Of a stretch of 6,611 nt of DNA, positions 6,384-6,611 are shown one piece after another. The stretch covers positions 1-6,611 of the forward strand of contig CAJTNJ010000026.1 of NCBI GenBank assembly GCA_910577565.1, read 5' to 3'. The notes under the pieces were generated by a model, which searched no databases, was not told where the DNA came from, and saw nothing but the letters and a program-made list of their open reading frames with translations. This DNA comes from an uncultured Oscillospiraceae bacterium (GTDB lineage: Bacteria > Bacillota > Clostridia > Oscillospirales > Ruminococcaceae). How positions within the stretch are numbered: the stretch's first letter is position 1; every line of letters starts with the position of its first letter. A program made the translations under genes and the position numbers.

Positions 6384-6611
6384 TCACATTAAGCAGGATT
6401 TTTTAATCCAAAAGTACTTTTTTGCATTTTTACAAACATACCATCCAAAATAGTAACAAGCTTCCCAAAGATGTAATCCTAAAAACCGATATACTCTCCA
6501 GGTCATTTGTGCTGCCCTCCGCTTATCCCCTGACCTGGATTTCCCGGATATACGATAAATCAATAATGGCTCATTTATCCCACATGCCTTTCCCCCTGCT
6601 CTCAATATCTC
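6384..6611 (-). CDS. Family 2 glycosyltransferase, C-terminal 75 codons (5' part beyond right edge)
   Basis: The frame is open from the window edge (first full codon GAG at 6611-6609) to TGA at 6386-6384. The fragment contains GINEPLLIYR, then ISGKSRSG and a basic stretch, then an aromatic-rich tail with WEACYYFGWYV. This is the usual end of GT-A fold family 2 glycosyltransferases in Gram-positive capsule and cell-wall loci: NEPLLxYR followed by a lysine/arginine run and an amphipathic aromatic tail. The nucleotide-binding and DxD regions lie outside the window, so neither the sugar donor nor the activity can be judged. A TTG at 6605 is in frame but is internal, not a start. The fragment is richer in GC than the genes that follow. 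It ends 22 bases before the next start, so it is probably in the same operon. Confidence 0.8.
   Translation of the reverse strand, partial: EILRAGGKACGINEPLLIYRISGKSRSGDKRRAAQMTWRVYRFLGLHLWEACYYFGWYVCKNAKKYFWIKKSCLM

Larger units (their letters stand above)
1..6611 (-). other. Interior of a polysaccharide (teichoic-acid-like) biosynthesis and export operon
   Basis: Eight co-directional genes are separated by 22, 40, 0, 39, 4, 28 and 24 bases in order of transcription. None of these gaps holds a hairpin followed by a T-run or a convincing promoter pair, so one transcript probably covers all of them. The promoter should lie beyond the right edge and the terminator beyond the left edge. Gene content (two polyol-phosphate transferases, cytidylyltransferase, dehydrogenase, ABC exporter, glycosyltransferase, O-acyltransferase) defines a surface polymer exported by the ABC route. 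No Wzx/Wzy-type flippase or polymerase is visible in the window. Confidence 0.75.

Overview
The window is part of a cell-surface polysaccharide locus, most likely for a teichoic-acid-like or capsule-like polymer with polyol-phosphate units. The probable host is a low-GC Gram-positive bacterium (Firmicutes). A gut clostridial lineage such as Lachnospiraceae is my best guess from the style of the proteins, but nothing here fixes the genus. All eight genes lie on the minus strand, so transcription runs from the right end to the left. No gap between genes exceeds 40 bases. There is no visible internal promoter, terminator, RNA gene, CRISPR array or mobile element. The stretch reads as the interior of one long operon.

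In order of transcription: (1) the last 75 codons of a family 2 glycosyltransferase, cut by the right edge; (2) a CDP-glycerol glycerophosphotransferase-family enzyme of 370 aa (5249-6361); (3) an ABC-2 type polysaccharide export permease with a TTG start (4420-5208); (4) its ATPase, starting on the base after the permease stop (3691-4419); (5) an IspD/TarI-type cytidylyltransferase (2932-3651); (6) an extended short-chain dehydrogenase/epimerase, four bases downstream (1878-2927); (7) a second, longer CDP-glycerol glycerophosphotransferase-family enzyme of 451 aa (494-1849); (8) the N-terminal 156 codons of an MBOAT O-acyltransferase, cut by the left edge (1-469).

The likely joint role is as follows. 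The cytidylyltransferase and the dehydrogenase make an activated CDP-polyol or related donor. The two TagF/TarB-like enzymes transfer polyol phosphate onto a lipid-linked carrier or a growing chain. The glycosyltransferase adds sugar, the ABC pair exports the polymer, and the MBOAT protein may O-acylate it. The weakest link is the dehydrogenase. Classical ribitol-phosphate loci carry a TarJ-type alcohol dehydrogenase with TarI, and here the partner is an epimerase-type enzyme instead.

Base composition is uneven. The core genes are very AT-rich (about 28% GC in nine 60-base rows I counted). The two edge genes are richer (about 40% over 1-480 and about 42% over 6421-6600). This fits an exchangeable cassette between more host-like flanks.
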